A stretch of DNA of 64,000 bases from Thermaurantiacus tibetensis (GCF_015354055.1 NZ_JACHTM010000004.1:186001-250000); one strand, 5' to 3'; positions 37,798 through 46,906 are shown, numbered from the stretch's first letter. Program-made: numbers and translations. The notes: generated from the letters alone by a model not told the origin.

Positions 37798-39183
37798 TCA
37801 GTGCGCCAGCCCCTCCGCCATCCTTGTCCCCAGCGCGCGGAAGCGCCACCAAAGGGCGCCTGCCGAGAGGAAGCTGGCGACAATGACCGCCCAGAGGATG
37901 CCCTCGAGGCCATGGCCCAGCGTGATGGCGAAGGCCCAGGCCAGCGGCAGCATGACCGCGATATAGGAGACGGCGTGCATCATGGTCGGGAACCAGATGT
38001 CGCCCCGGGCGCGCAGCGCATTGGCCGCCACCACCTGCACCCCGTCGGCCATGTAGAAGAGCGCGCCGAGCGCGAGCGCTCCGGGAAGGATGGGGAGCAC
38101 CTGCGGGTCCCCGGTGTAGAGCCGGGCGACGGGCCCGGCGCCCGCGAACAGCACGACCGAGACGGCGGCGAGCAGGGCCAGCGTCACCCCCATGCCGAGG
38201 CGGAAGGCGCGAAAGACGCCGGGCAGGTGCCGCGCGCCCACCGAGCGGGAGACGAGCACGGCGGTTGCCGTCGCAAGCCCCAGCGGCGCCATGAAGACGA
38301 CCGCCGCGACATTGCCGACCACTGCCCAGGCCGCGACCGTCAGCGCCGAGATCTGCCCGGCAATCACGTTGAGGAGCGAGAAGCCGCCGCCTTCCATCAC
38401 GTAGGAGGCGCCCGCGGCATAGCCGAGGCGCCGCTGCTCGCGCGCTTCCGCCGGGTCGGGCGCGTGGCGGCGGAAGGCGCCATAGGCCCGCGCCGGCCTC
38501 CAGAGGAGGAGCATGACGAGAAGGGTGAGCATCAGGAAGCTGCGCGCGCCGAGCGTCGCCCAGCCGGCGCCGACTGCACCCTCGACGCCGAAGGGCGAGT
38601 GGCCCGGCACCAGCCACAGCGCCAGCGCGAGGTTGACGGCGTTGGCCAGCCACAGCGCGATCGCCGGCTTCTCGGGCCGCTCGTGCGCCTCGAACCAGAA
38701 GATGAGCGCGTCGGCCACCAGATAGGGGGTGAGCGAGAGGGCGAAGATGGCCATCGCGGCGGAAGCCCCCCGGGCAAGCTCGGAATCGAGCGCGAGGTGA
38801 AGCGCCGGCGGCCCCAGGAGAAGCAGCGCCGCCGTCGAGACCAGGCCGATGACGAGCGCATCGCCAATGCCCCGCTGCAGCACGGCGCCCGTGCGTTCGG
38901 GCCGGCCGGCGCCGCGGTGGCGCGCGGTCAGCACCTGGGTGCCGAGGAGCAGGCCGATCCCGCCGACCAGCACGATGGCGGTGAGCGACCAGCCGAGCGC
39001 GTGGTAGCCGAGCTCGACCGCCGAATGGCGGCCGACGACGATGGCGTCGGTCACGCCCATCGCCATGATGCCGAAGCGCGAGACCATGACCGGCCCGGCG
39101 AGCCGCAGCAGCTCGCCAAGCGTGCCTTCGGGCGCGGAGACGGGCGCGCCGGTCCGGCTGTCGGGAGGCGGCGCGGCGTCCAT
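37798..39183 (-). CDS. MATE family efflux transporter
   Basis: A 461-residue membrane protein with about 12 hydrophobic segments in two halves, as in NorM-like MATE pumps. Landmarks are LLRLAGPVMVSRFGIMAMGVTD with the family's early helix, VGGIGLLLGTQVLTARHRGAGRP and the second-half counterpart APLGLATATAVLVSRSVGAR, each cut at recognisable residues. MATE proteins export cationic drugs or metabolites by Na+ or H+ antiport; the substrate cannot be read here. It is divergent from gapR with 60 bp between starts. Confidence 0.93.
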   Translation of the reverse strand: MDAAPPPDSRTGAPVSAPEGTLGELLRLAGPVMVSRFGIMAMGVTDAIVVGRHSAVELGYHALGWSLTAIVLVGGIGLLLGTQVLTARHRGAGRPERTGAVLQRGIGDALVIGLVSTAALLLLGPPALHLALDSELARGASAAMAIFALSLTPYLVADALIFWFEAHERPEKPAIALWLANAVNLALALWLVPGHSPFGVEGAVGAGWATLGARSFLMLTLLVMLLLWRPARAYGAFRRHAPDPAEAREQRRLGYAAGASYVMEGGGFSLLNVIAGQISALTVAAWAVVGNVAAVVFMAPLGLATATAVLVSRSVGARHLPGVFRAFRLGMGVTLALLAAVSVVLFAGAGPVARLYTGDPQVLPILPGALALGALFYMADGVQVVAANALRARGDIWFPTMMHAVSYIAVMLPLAWAFAITLGHGLEGILWAVIVASFLSAGALWWRFRALGTRMAEGLAH

Positions 39184-39243
39184 GGCGGCGGCCCCTTACT
39201 TGAAGCCATTGCCGGCCGAAAGGTGGCGGGCTAGGCGGCGGCC

Positions 39244-39480
39244 ATGACGACGGTTGCCTCCGACCAGCTCCGCCAGTTCATCGAGCGGATCGAGACCCTC
39301 GAGGAGGAGAAGGCCGCGGTCATGGCCCAGATCCGCGAGGTCTATGCCGAGGCCAAGGGCACCGGCTTCGACCCGAAGACGATGCGGGCGGTCATCCGTC
39401 TCCGCAGGATGGAGACGCACAAGCGCGCCGAGGCGGAGGCGCTGCTCGAGACCTACAAGGCGGCGCTGGGGCTGGCATGA
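39244..39480 (+). CDS. gapR: GapR-type nucleoid-associated protein (DUF2312)
   Basis: A 78-residue UPF0335/DUF2312 protein: RQFIERIETLEEEKAAVMAQ, REVYAEAKGTGFDPKTMRA and VIRLRRMETHKRAEAEALLE match GapR of Caulobacter, which clamps over-twisted DNA ahead of replication and transcription. The coiled-coil dimer region and basic helix are intact. The length is slightly shorter than Caulobacter GapR because the disordered N-terminus is reduced. The family is nearly confined to alphaproteobacteria. Confidence 0.92.
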   Translation: MTTVASDQLRQFIERIETLEEEKAAVMAQIREVYAEAKGTGFDPKTMRAVIRLRRMETHKRAEAEALLETYKAALGLA

Positions 39481-39514
39481 CGACAAGCCTGTTGCGGAAC
39501 GGGAGACGGGACTG

Positions 39515-40156
39515 ATGCGGATCCTGGGTGGGCTTCTTTCGCCCTACGTCATGCGGGCGGCGCTCGCGGCCCGCTTCAAGGGGCACGACATTCCGGTCGA
39601 GATGCCGGAAGGGGGCCTGAAGTCGCCCGCCTATCTGGCACGCAACCCCATGGGCAAGATGCCCTGCCTCGAGGACGGGGACTTCCACCTGCCCGAGTCC
39701 GCCGTCATCGCCGAATATCTCGACGAGACGCTCGACGGCCCGAAGCTCCTGCCGGCAGACCCGAAGGCGCGAGCGAAGGTGCGGCTCCTTGCCCGCTTCG
39801 CCGACCTCTACCTCGCACCAGCGCTCACCCCCATCTTCCGCGCGCGCGAGAAGCCGGAAGAGGTGCCCGCCGCGCTCGAGGCGCTGGGGAAGGCGCTCGA
39901 CCAGCTCGAGACGCTGCGCGGGGCCGATACCCCATGGGCCGCAGGCGACGCGCCAACGCTTGCCGATGCGACGCTGATGCCGGTGTTCTTCTTCCTCGAC
40001 GCCTTCGACGGCGCCTTCGGCACCGCGAAGCTGCTCGAGGCGCGCCCCGGGCTTGCCGCCTGGTGGGCGCGGGCCAAGGCGAGCCCCGAAGGCCAGCGGA
40101 TGGTGGCCGAGCAGGGCGCGGCGCTCGCGGCCTTCATGGCGCCCAGGGCGGCCTGA
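39515..40156 (+). CDS. Glutathione S-transferase family protein
   Basis: A 213-residue GST. The N-terminal thioredoxin-like domain (residues 1-75) has LLSPYVMRAALAARFKGHD, NPMGKMPCLEDGD with the cis-Pro, and LPESAVIAEYLDE with the Glu/Ser that bind glutathione. The C-terminal domain is all-helical (ADLYLAPALTPIF, LADATLMPVFFFLDA). The first helix has SPYVMR where some GSTs have a catalytic Ser or Cys. The substrate is unknown. GGGAGACGGGA lies upstream of ATG 39515. Confidence 0.92.
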   Translation: MRILGGLLSPYVMRAALAARFKGHDIPVEMPEGGLKSPAYLARNPMGKMPCLEDGDFHLPESAVIAEYLDETLDGPKLLPADPKARAKVRLLARFADLYLAPALTPIFRAREKPEEVPAALEALGKALDQLETLRGADTPWAAGDAPTLADATLMPVFFFLDAFDGAFGTAKLLEARPGLAAWWARAKASPEGQRMVAEQGAALAAFMAPRAA

Positions 40157-40215
40157 GCGGCGACGGGGCCGGGCAGGGGCGACGGCGACGGGCGCGAAGG
40201 GACGGCGGACCGGGC

Positions 40216-40312
40216 CGGCGGCGGAACGGACGGGCGGCGGGCCGGGCGGGCGGCGGAACGGGCGGGCGGCGGAACGGGCGGGCGGCGGAACGGACGGGCG
40301 GCGGAACGGGCG
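40216..40312 (+). repeat. 16-bp GC-rich tandem repeat, about six units
   Basis: A unit close to GGGCGGCGGAACGGGC repeats with a 16-bp period; the AAC triplets lie at 40225, 40257, 40273, 40289 and 40305, and the unit at about 40241 carries GCC instead. It fills most of the 188-bp gap between the GST and the 2Fe-2S gene. The period is not a multiple of three and I see no coding use. Confidence 0.85.
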
Positions 40313-40344
40313 ACCGGGCAGGCTGCGAGAGAGAAGGAGGGCTG

Positions 40345-40830
40345 ATGCGGATCAGGGTGAACGGCGAGGACCGCGAGGCGAACGCACCAGACCATCGCCT
40401 CCTCGTCGACTGGCTCCGGGAGGATCTCGAGCTCACCGGCACCCACGTCGGCTGCACCACCAGCCAGTGCGGCGCCTGCAACGTCATGGTCGACGGCGAG
40501 GTGGTGAAGGCGTGCACCACCCTCCTCGCCAGCTGCGCCGGCTCCGAGGTGGTGACGATCGAGGGGCTGGGCACGCCCGAGGCGCTCCACCCCATGCAGG
40601 CGGCCTTCAGGGCGGCCCACGGCCTCCAGTGCGGCTTCTGCACGCCCGGCATGGTGATGGCGGGCATCGCCATCGCCCGCGCCCACGGGCCCGACGTCTC
40701 CGAGGCGACCATCCGCCACGAGCTCGAGGGCAACCTCTGCCGCTGCACCGGCTACCAGAACATCGTCGCCGCCATCCGCCAGGGCGCGCGCGCCATGGCC
40801 GAGGCCGGCCTGCTCGAGGAACCCGCATGA
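40345..40830 (+). CDS. (2Fe-2S)-binding subunit of a molybdenum hydroxylase (CoxS-type)
   Basis: A 161-residue iron-sulfur subunit with both [2Fe-2S] sites: the plant-ferredoxin-type GCTTSQCGACNVMVDG with a later Cys in KACTTLL, and the helical C-terminal site QCGFCTPGMVMAG with NLCRCTGYQNIV. These shuttle electrons between Mo cofactor and FAD in CO-dehydrogenase/xanthine-oxidase-like enzymes. It overlaps the FAD subunit gene by 4 bases. No gene for the large molybdopterin subunit is adjacent. AAGGAGG precedes ATG 40345. Confidence 0.95.
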   Translation: MRIRVNGEDREANAPDHRLLVDWLREDLELTGTHVGCTTSQCGACNVMVDGEVVKACTTLLASCAGSEVVTIEGLGTPEALHPMQAAFRAAHGLQCGFCTPGMVMAGIAIARAHGPDVSEATIRHELEGNLCRCTGYQNIVAAIRQGARAMAEAGLLEEPA

Positions 40831-41609
40831 CCCCCTTCACCCTCGCCCGCCCCGAGAGCCTCGAGGCCGCGCGGCGCGCCTTCGCGGGCGATGCCGCCTT
40901 CCTCGCCGGCGGCCACACCCTCATCCCGGCGATGAAGTCGGGCCTGCGCAGCGTCGAGACGCTCGTCGACCTCGCCCGCGTGCCGGGGCTCGATTCCATC
41001 CGCCGCGAGGGCGACCGGCTCGTCGTCGGCGCCATGGCCCGCCACGCCGCTGTCGCCGCCTCGCCGCTCGTCAATGCCACCATTCCCGGCCTTGCCCGGC
41101 TTGCCGCCGGAATCGGCGACCCGCAGGTCAGGCGGCGCGGCACCATCGGCGGCTCGATCGCCAACAACGACCCGGCCGCGGACTACCCGGCCGCCGTCCT
41201 CGCGCTCGATGCCATCATCGAGACGAGCGAGGGAACCCACGCTGCCGACGACTTCTTCCAGGGCATGTTCGCAACGGCGCTGGGGGACGGCGAGATCATC
41301 ACTGCCGTCCACTTCCGCGTGCCGCACGCCTTCGCCTACGCGAAGTTCCGCCACCCCGCCTCGCGCTACGCGCTGGCCGGCGTCGCCGTCGCCCGCTTTC
41401 CCGAAGGGGTGCGCGTCGCGGTCACCGGCGTCGCCTACTCGGTCTTCCGCTGGACCGAGGCCGAGGAGGCGCTCTCGGCCAGCCTCGACGCCGAGCTTCC
41501 CACCCTTGCGCGGGACGACCTCACCTCCGACATTCACGCCTCGGGTGAATACCGCGCCCATCTGGCCCGGGTGATGCTCGCCCGGGCGCTTGCAGGAGTG
41601 CGGGGATGA
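40827..41609 (+). CDS. FAD-binding subunit of a molybdenum hydroxylase (CoxM-type)
   Basis: A 260-residue medium subunit with the FAD_binding_5 fold: [40 protein letters not shown], and the C-terminal region [18 protein letters not shown]. It would pass electrons from the 2Fe-2S subunit to an acceptor. It is followed by a 4-base overlap with a YbjQ gene rather than the expected catalytic subunit. Confidence 0.94.
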   Translation: MTPFTLARPESLEAARRAFAGDAAFLAGGHTLIPAMKSGLRSVETLVDLARVPGLDSIRREGDRLVVGAMARHAAVAASPLVNATIPGLARLAAGIGDPQVRRRGTIGGSIANNDPAADYPAAVLALDAIIETSEGTHAADDFFQGMFATALGDGEIITAVHFRVPHAFAYAKFRHPASRYALAGVAVARFPEGVRVAVTGVAYSVFRWTEAEEALSASLDAELPTLARDDLTSDIHASGEYRAHLARVMLARALAGVRG

Positions 41610-41923
41610 TCGTGACGACGACGCCGACGGTCGAGGGCCGGCCGGTCCAGGAGTATCTCGGCGTGGTGGCAGGCGAAGCGATCGTGGGGGCCAACCTGTT
41701 CCGTGATCTCTTCGCGAGCATCCGCGACATCGTCGGCGGCCGCGCCGCGTCCTACGAGCAGGTGATGGAGTCGGCGCGCGAGACCGCGCTGTCGGAGCTC
41801 GCCGCCCGCGCCGAGGCGCTCGGCGCCAACGCCGTCGTGGGCGTCAGCCTCGACTACGAGACGGTCGGCGGCGGGAGCTCGATCCTCATGGTGGCCGCAA
41901 CCGGCACCGCCGTCCGGGTCTGA
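41606..41923 (+). CDS. YbjQ/UPF0145 family protein (DUF74)
   Basis: A 105-residue YbjQ-type protein, once called a heavy-metal-binding domain: [23 protein letters not shown] split by the conserved EYLGVVAGE, then [18 protein letters not shown]. The family forms pentamers in solved structures and has no clear function. Its ATG overlaps the FAD subunit stop, so it appears co-translated with it. After it, 193 bp of G/C-rich sequence contain a small GCCCC/GGGGC hairpin at 41931-41947 that may end transcription. Confidence 0.92.
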   Translation: MIVTTTPTVEGRPVQEYLGVVAGEAIVGANLFRDLFASIRDIVGGRAASYEQVMESARETALSELAARAEALGANAVVGVSLDYETVGGGSSILMVAATGTAVRV

Positions 41924-42116
41924 GCCCTCCGCCCCGCCGCGGGGGGCAGGGCGGGCGAGGGCGGGGAAGGCAGGGGTCGGCGCAGCCGGGCCCGGGGCGG
42001 AGCGGGGAAGCGGCGGAGCGGAGGAACGCGCCGCGCGGGCTGCCCACCCGCGCCGCGACCCGGCGTGCCGCGCCCGGCCCCTCGCCAGCCTGCCCCCGCC
42101 GCGGTGGAGCCCGCCG

Positions 42117-43427
42117 CTACTCCGCTGCCTGCCGGAGCTCGGCCCGGAACTGCTCCCGCTTCGGCCCGAGATAGCCGAACAGCCAGGCTGCCACCTTGCG
42201 CATCTGGATCTCCTCCGAACCCTCGGTGATCCGGTACCGGCGGTGGTGCCGGTAGATGTGCTCGAAGGGCTTGTGCCTCGAATAGCCGATGCCGCCATGC
42301 ACCTGCATCGCCCGGTCGGCGGCTTCGCACACCAGCCGGTTCGCCCAGTAGTTGCACATCGAGACCTTGTCGGAGAGCGTCTTCTCCACCTCCGGCTTCG
42401 ACATGCGGTCCATCTCCCACGCAGTCTTGCGGATGAGGAGGCGCAGCATCTCGCACTGGGTCGCAAGCTCGACGAGCGGGAACTGGATCGCCTGGTTCTC
42501 GGCGAGCGCCCGGCCGAAGGGCTTCCGCGCCCTGGCATATTTCACCGCCTCCTCGATGCAGTAGGTGGCAGCGCCGAGCGAGGAGGCCGCCTGGCGGATG
42601 CGGTTCTCGTGGACGAAGTGCTGGGCAAGCGCGAGGCCGCCGCCCAAGGGCCCGAAGATGGCGCTCTCGGGCACCCACACGTTCGTGAACGAGACGCGGG
42701 GGTGGTCCGTCGGCATGTTGAAGGTCCAGAGATACTCCTCGATCCGCACACCCGGTGCATCGGCGGGGACGAGGAAGCAGGTGATGCCCGAGGCGTCCCC
42801 ATCCTGGCCCGAAGTGCGGGCGAAGAGGGCGCAGTGGGTCGCCACATGCATGCCCGTCGTCCACATCTTCTCGCCGTCGATGCGGAAGCCGGCCACGCCG
42901 TTGCGGCGCTCGGGCACGGCGCGGGTCTCCATGTGCGTCGCATCCGAGCCGTGGTTCGGCTCGGTGAGCCCGAAGGTGATTCGCCGCTCGCCGTTCAGCA
43001 TCCCTTCGATGAACTCGGCCTGCTGCTCGGGCGTGCCGAAGTCGCGGAACATGAGCACGAACGGGTTGTTCCCCACGATCGAATGCTCGTTCTGGAGATC
43101 GTTGTGAAGGCCCAGGCCCTTGGCCGCCAGATGCTCGCGGATGACGGCCATCCAGAGGTTCGAGCCGTCGCGCCCGCCATATTCCTTCGGCATGGCGAAG
43201 CGGTAGTGGCCGGCCCGGTCGGCCCGGCGCTTCGCCTCGGTGAGGAGCGCCTCCCACTCCTTGCGCGGCAGGCCGCCGTTCTCGAAGTCGGTCCGCGCCC
43301 ATTCGCGGCGGTGGTCGAAGAAGCGGATGTTGTCGTCGGCCTCTTCGAGCGGCTTGATCTCGGCCTCAATGAAGGCGTCGAGCTCGGCAAGATAGGCGAC
43401 GAGATCGGCGGGCAGATCGAAGTCCAT
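42117..43427 (-). CDS. Acyl-CoA dehydrogenase
   Basis: A 436-residue flavoenzyme that introduces a trans-2 double bond into acyl-CoA. ITFGLTEPNHGSDATHMETRA is the FAD/substrate signature region, cut here as FGLTEPNHGSDATHM; FRIDGEKMWTTGMH, ENRIRQAASSLGAATYCIEEA and MQVHGGIGYSRHKPFEHIYR follow. The catalytic Glu is probably in the EGSEEIQ stretch near the C-terminus. GGAGGAGG precedes ATG 43427. It is an isolated gene. Confidence 0.94.
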   Translation of the reverse strand: MDFDLPADLVAYLAELDAFIEAEIKPLEEADDNIRFFDHRREWARTDFENGGLPRKEWEALLTEAKRRADRAGHYRFAMPKEYGGRDGSNLWMAVIREHLAAKGLGLHNDLQNEHSIVGNNPFVLMFRDFGTPEQQAEFIEGMLNGERRITFGLTEPNHGSDATHMETRAVPERRNGVAGFRIDGEKMWTTGMHVATHCALFARTSGQDGDASGITCFLVPADAPGVRIEEYLWTFNMPTDHPRVSFTNVWVPESAIFGPLGGGLALAQHFVHENRIRQAASSLGAATYCIEEAVKYARARKPFGRALAENQAIQFPLVELATQCEMLRLLIRKTAWEMDRMSKPEVEKTLSDKVSMCNYWANRLVCEAADRAMQVHGGIGYSRHKPFEHIYRHHRRYRITEGSEEIQMRKVAAWLFGYLGPKREQFRAELRQAAE

Positions 43428-43503
43428 GGCGTCCTCCTCCGCGGCCTTCCTGCCCGCTTGCCGCCGCTTCGCCAACCCCGTCTTGCGCGAGGCTGAAGCC
43501 CCG

Positions 43504-44679
43504 TCAGGCCGCGCGGCGGGCGTCGACCGCGACGCGCGCGAGCGCGCCGTCCTCGTCGGCGAGGAAGAGGGCGGCATGGAGGTTCACCGTCGGGTCGACG
43601 TGCCCGGGCTGGAGCCAGACGAGCGCCCCCTCCGGCGGAAGCGGCGGGTCGGGACGGAAGCCGGAGTCGCAGTCGAGGCGCGCGACTGCCCCGGCGAGCG
43701 CCAGCGTATCTGCCGCGGTGGCGAGGTGCGGGAGCGCCGCGGGGTGGACGATGGCGCCATGCTCGTCGCCCTGGAAGCGGAAGCGGCTGCCCTCCGGCGC
43801 GCCGGCCACCACCCGCGGCGGGGGGCCGTCGGCCGCGAGCGCCTTGAGACCGGCATCCACCGTCACGTGGGTCCGGTGGGTCGCGGAGACGACGGCGGTG
43901 GCGAGGAAGAGCGCGGGCGCGAACTCGGCGCCGGCCTCGGCATACTGCACGTCCATGAAGGCGTAGGAGCCGGCCTGGAGCTCGGTGAACACGCCCGAGG
44001 CAAGGTCGAGGGGGGCCGTGCCGGTGCCGCCGCCGGTGACCGTGGCGGGCGCGAGGCCGGCGGCGCGGAGCGCCTCGACCAGCCGGGCGAGCTCGGCCAC
44101 GGCAGCGGCGTGCGCGGCGGCGCGCTGGGCATGGTGCTGGAGGTGGCCGAGGTAGCACTGCAGCCCCTCGAACCGGAGCCCGGGCGCAGCAGCGGCAAGG
44201 CGGGCGAGGGCGGGCGCCTCGGCCGGCGGCACCCCGCTGCGGCGCTGGCCGAGATCGACGTCGACGAGGAGGCCGAGCGTCGTGCCAAGAGCGGTCGCCG
44301 CGTCCGCAAGGCGCGCGACCTGGGCGGGGCTGTCGGCCACGGCGGCCACGCGGTAGCCGGCGGCCGCGAGCGCGGCGAGCGGGGCCGCGCCCCAGGGCGG
44401 GACGGGCGCGGTGACGAGCAGGTCGGCGATGCCGGCAGCCGCGAAGGCCTCGGCTTCGCCCACGGTCTGGCAGCAGAGGCCGACCGCCCCGCGCGCGACC
44501 TGCATGCGGCCGATGGCAGAGGCCTTGTGCATCTTGCCATGCGCACGCAGCCGCACGCCCGCGGCGTCGCACGCGGCCTGCATGGCGGCAAGGTTCGCCT
44601 CGAGCGCGGCGCGGCGGACGACGAGCGCGGGCGTGCGGGGCGGCGGGATGCGGGCGAGGAGCGCCGTCAGCTGTTCCAC
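43504..44679 (-). CDS. D-threonine aldolase-like PLP enzyme (DSD1/alanine-racemase fold)
   Basis: A 391-residue fold-type III PLP enzyme. The PLP lysine region is LRAHGKMHKASAIGRMQ, CCQTVGEAEAF and VTGGGTGT form the barrel, and the C-terminal metal site reads GHVDPTVNLHAALF. An H-x-D metal pair, as here, is the D-threonine aldolase form, whereas D-serine dehydratases carry H-x-C. The aldolase call rests on that residue. GTG 44679 is the best start, 10 bases before the end of the upstream gene; an in-frame CTG overlapping its stop is also possible. Confidence 0.85.
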   Translation of the reverse strand: MEQLTALLARIPPPRTPALVVRRAALEANLAAMQAACDAAGVRLRAHGKMHKASAIGRMQVARGAVGLCCQTVGEAEAFAAAGIADLLVTAPVPPWGAAPLAALAAAGYRVAAVADSPAQVARLADAATALGTTLGLLVDVDLGQRRSGVPPAEAPALARLAAAAPGLRFEGLQCYLGHLQHHAQRAAAHAAAVAELARLVEALRAAGLAPATVTGGGTGTAPLDLASGVFTELQAGSYAFMDVQYAEAGAEFAPALFLATAVVSATHRTHVTVDAGLKALAADGPPPRVVAGAPEGSRFRFQGDEHGAIVHPAALPHLATAADTLALAGAVARLDCDSGFRPDPPLPPEGALVWLQPGHVDPTVNLHAALFLADEDGALARVAVDARRAA

Positions 44680-45605
44680 GGCAGGCGGTCCAGGTCGACG
44701 TTGCCGCCGGTCAGGATGATGCCGACGCGCCGGCCCGCCACGTCCACCTTGCGCTCGAGGATGGCCGCCAGCGGCAGCGCGCAGCTCGGCTCGACGACGA
44801 TCTTGAGCCGCTCCCAGATGGTGCGCGTGGCAGCGACGATCGCGGCCTCCGAGACGGTCACGATGTCGCGGGCAAGCCAGCACATGATCTCGAAGGTCAT
44901 CGGCGACATCGCGGTCGTCACCCCGTCGGCGATGGTCGTGACGGGGAGCACCTGCGGCTGGAGCATGCGGGTGCGGAAACCGCGCGCGGCATCGTCCGCG
45001 GTCTCGGGCTCGACTCCGATGACGGCGGCGCGCGGCGCGTGAGCGGCGGTTGCGATGAGCGTGCCCGCAAGCAGGCCGCCGCCGCCTACGGGAACGAGCA
45101 GGAGATCGAGCGGACCGGGCGCGTCGGCGATGAGCTCGACGGCCGCCGTTCCCTGACCGGCCACGACGGCCGGGTCGTCGAAGGGCGGCACCAGGGTCGC
45201 CCCCGTCTCGGCGACGATCCGCCCGGCGGCCTCCTCGCGCGCAGCGAGCGTCGGCGCGCAGGAGACGATGGTGGCGCCATAGGCCTCGGCCGCGGCCCGC
45301 TTCGCCGCCGCCGCGGTCTCGGGCATGACCACATGGGCGGCAAGGCCACGGAGCGCAGCAGCGTGGGCGAGGGCTGCGGCGTGGTTGCCCGAGCTGTGGG
45401 TGGCAACCGCCCTGACCCCGGATGGAAGCGCGAGGACGGCATTGGTCGCGCCGCGGGCCTTGAAGCTCCCCGTCTTCTGGAAGTTCTCGCACTTGAAGAG
45501 GAGTTCGGCCCCTGTCTGCCGGTCGAGCGACCGGCTCCTGAGGATCGGGGTCCGGTGGACGTGGGGGGCGATGCGGCCGCACGCCTCCTCCACGTCGGCA
45601 ATCAT
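44667..45605 (-). CDS. Threonine/serine dehydratase (no regulatory ACT domain)
   Basis: A 312-residue fold-type II PLP enzyme. The PLP lysine is in FQKTGSFKARGATNAVL, the Ser/Gly loop is ATHSSGNHAAALA, and the phosphate loop is VPVGGGGLLAGT. The C-terminus has LTGGNVDL. It deaminates threonine or serine to 2-oxo acids. It lacks the C-terminal regulatory domain of biosynthetic IlvA, so it is more like TdcB or a serine racemase/dehydratase. It overlaps the D-threonine aldolase-like gene, suggesting a shared role with threonine stereoisomers. Confidence 0.92.
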   Translation of the reverse strand: MIADVEEACGRIAPHVHRTPILRSRSLDRQTGAELLFKCENFQKTGSFKARGATNAVLALPSGVRAVATHSSGNHAAALAHAAALRGLAAHVVMPETAAAAKRAAAEAYGATIVSCAPTLAAREEAAGRIVAETGATLVPPFDDPAVVAGQGTAAVELIADAPGPLDLLLVPVGGGGLLAGTLIATAAHAPRAAVIGVEPETADDAARGFRTRMLQPQVLPVTTIADGVTTAMSPMTFEIMCWLARDIVTVSEAAIVAATRTIWERLKIVVEPSCALPLAAILERKVDVAGRRVGIILTGGNVDLDRLPWNS

Positions 45606-45699
45606 TGGTGGTGGCTTCACCCGTTGGTCCCGTGGCGCCGGCAGGTCGTGAGGTCGGCAAAACTGGCGCACCGCGAGCGGCTTGCCAAGAGCCGCGGGC

Positions 45700-45774
45700 T
45701 GGCTGGGGTGCCAGGATTCGAACCTGGGAATGGCGGAACCAAAATCCGCTGCCTTACCGCTTGGCGACACCCCA
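45700..45774 (-). tRNA. tRNA-Gln (anticodon TTG)
   Basis: Full cloverleaf on the minus strand: acceptor stem TGGGGTG/CACCCCA, anticodon stem GCGGA/TCCGC around the loop TTTTGGT (anticodon TTG), and T-arm CCAGG-TTCGAAT-CCTGG. The discriminator is G and the CCA end is encoded. It lies between the threonine dehydratase gene and the glycan operon. It decodes CAA and, by wobble, CAG. Confidence 0.97.
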
Positions 45775-45844
45775 ATCCGGCCGGGAGGCGCGCTTTAGCG
45801 CCGCTGCCGCCAGCTTGCCAAGCCCCGGCGCGCGCCTTCGGCCC

Positions 45845-46906
45845 TCAGCGGCGCGGGTGCGGCACGCCGCCGGGCTCGGGAGCCGGCCGGGTCGCGAGCC
45901 GGAGGAGCGCGAGGTAGCCGACAAGCGTGACACCAAGCCAGAAGAGACCCGTGCCCGGCACGAGGAGCGCCCCGAGATTGGGAAGAAGCACGAGGAGCAG
46001 CACCCAGGGGAGCGGCCTAGGCCAGCCCCAGCGGGCATGGAGATAGTGGTGGAGATGGTCCCGGCCCGGCGTGAACGGGGTTCGGCCCGAGGCGAGGCGG
46101 TGGAGGATGAGGCGGATGGTATCATAGACCGGCAGCGCGAAGATGAGCGCGACGTCGGAGGCGCGCATCGCGGCGAAGCCGTTGTTCCAGGCGTGGATGG
46201 CGATGAGGCCGAAGATGGCGGAGAGCGCGTAGCTGCCGCTGTCGCCGAGGAACAGGCGGCCGTGCCAGTTGAACCAGAAGAGGACGACGAGCGCGCCGCC
46301 GATGGTGGCGACGAGCGGTGCCTGCTCCGGTGGCAGCCGGAAGAGCAGCACGAAGGCCCAGACGATCGCCTGGCCGATGACGAGACCGTTCTTGCCGTCG
46401 GCCATGTTGACCGCGTTCAGGAGGCCGATGAGGCAGAGGAGCGTGAAGCCGATCCCGGCAAGCGTCGGGAACACGAGAAGCTCGCGCTGGCCTTCGAAGA
46501 GGAGGAAGGCGAGCCGGAAGTCCGGCACCTGAAGGAGCACGAGCGCCAGAAGTCCGGTTGCGAACAGCAGGCGAAAGGGAGCGGTGAGCCCGAAGCGGTC
46601 GTCGGCGACGCCGGTCGCGAACAGGCCGATCGCGGCGATCGCGAACCACGCCCGGTCGAACCCGGCGCCGACGCCGGGCACGAGGAGGCCCGCGAGCGCG
46701 GCGAGGAGCACGGCAAGCCCGCCGACGAGCGGCGTGACCCGGGCATGGAGCTTGCGCCCGCCCGCCGGGTCGGGGAAGTCGAGGAGCCCGAGCGCGCGGC
46801 CGATCCGGTCCGCGCTGTGGCCGATCACGAAGGCGATTCCGGCGCCGGCAGCCATGGCGCCGAGCACGGCCAGCACGGGCGCCGACCCGGTCAGCGCTCC
46901 GCTCAT
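45845..46906 (-). CDS. MraY/WecA-type undecaprenyl-phosphate sugar-phosphate transferase
   Basis: A 353-residue polytopic protein (about 10 hydrophobic segments) of the glycosyltransferase-4 family. Catalytic motifs: KLHARVTPLVGGLAV, ATGVADDRFGL with the aspartate pair, LLNAVNMADGKNGL, FNWHGRLFLGDSGSYALSA and GRDHLHHYLHARWG. It would attach the first sugar phosphate to undecaprenyl phosphate at the start of polysaccharide synthesis. The start overlaps the stop of the SLBB export protein (ATGA), which supports a polysaccharide rather than a peptidoglycan role. Confidence 0.93.
   Translation of the reverse strand: MSGALTGSAPVLAVLGAMAAGAGIAFVIGHSADRIGRALGLLDFPDPAGGRKLHARVTPLVGGLAVLLAALAGLLVPGVGAGFDRAWFAIAAIGLFATGVADDRFGLTAPFRLLFATGLLALVLLQVPDFRLAFLLFEGQRELLVFPTLAGIGFTLLCLIGLLNAVNMADGKNGLVIGQAIVWAFVLLFRLPPEQAPLVATIGGALVVLFWFNWHGRLFLGDSGSYALSAIFGLIAIHAWNNGFAAMRASDVALIFALPVYDTIRLILHRLASGRTPFTPGRDHLHHYLHARWGWPRPLPWVLLLVLLPNLGALLVPGTGLFWLGVTLVGYLALLRLATRPAPEPGGVPHPRR

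Noticed and set aside
40157-40344. Direct repeats here as a CRISPR array
   Set aside because: The units are contiguous 16-bp copies without unique spacers, and no cas genes are visible.
45605-45770. Upstream extension of the threonine dehydratase frame beginning MSPSGKAADFGSAIPRF
   Set aside because: This peptide is the translation of the tRNA-Gln gene, a known false-protein artefact; the enzyme starts at ATG 45605.
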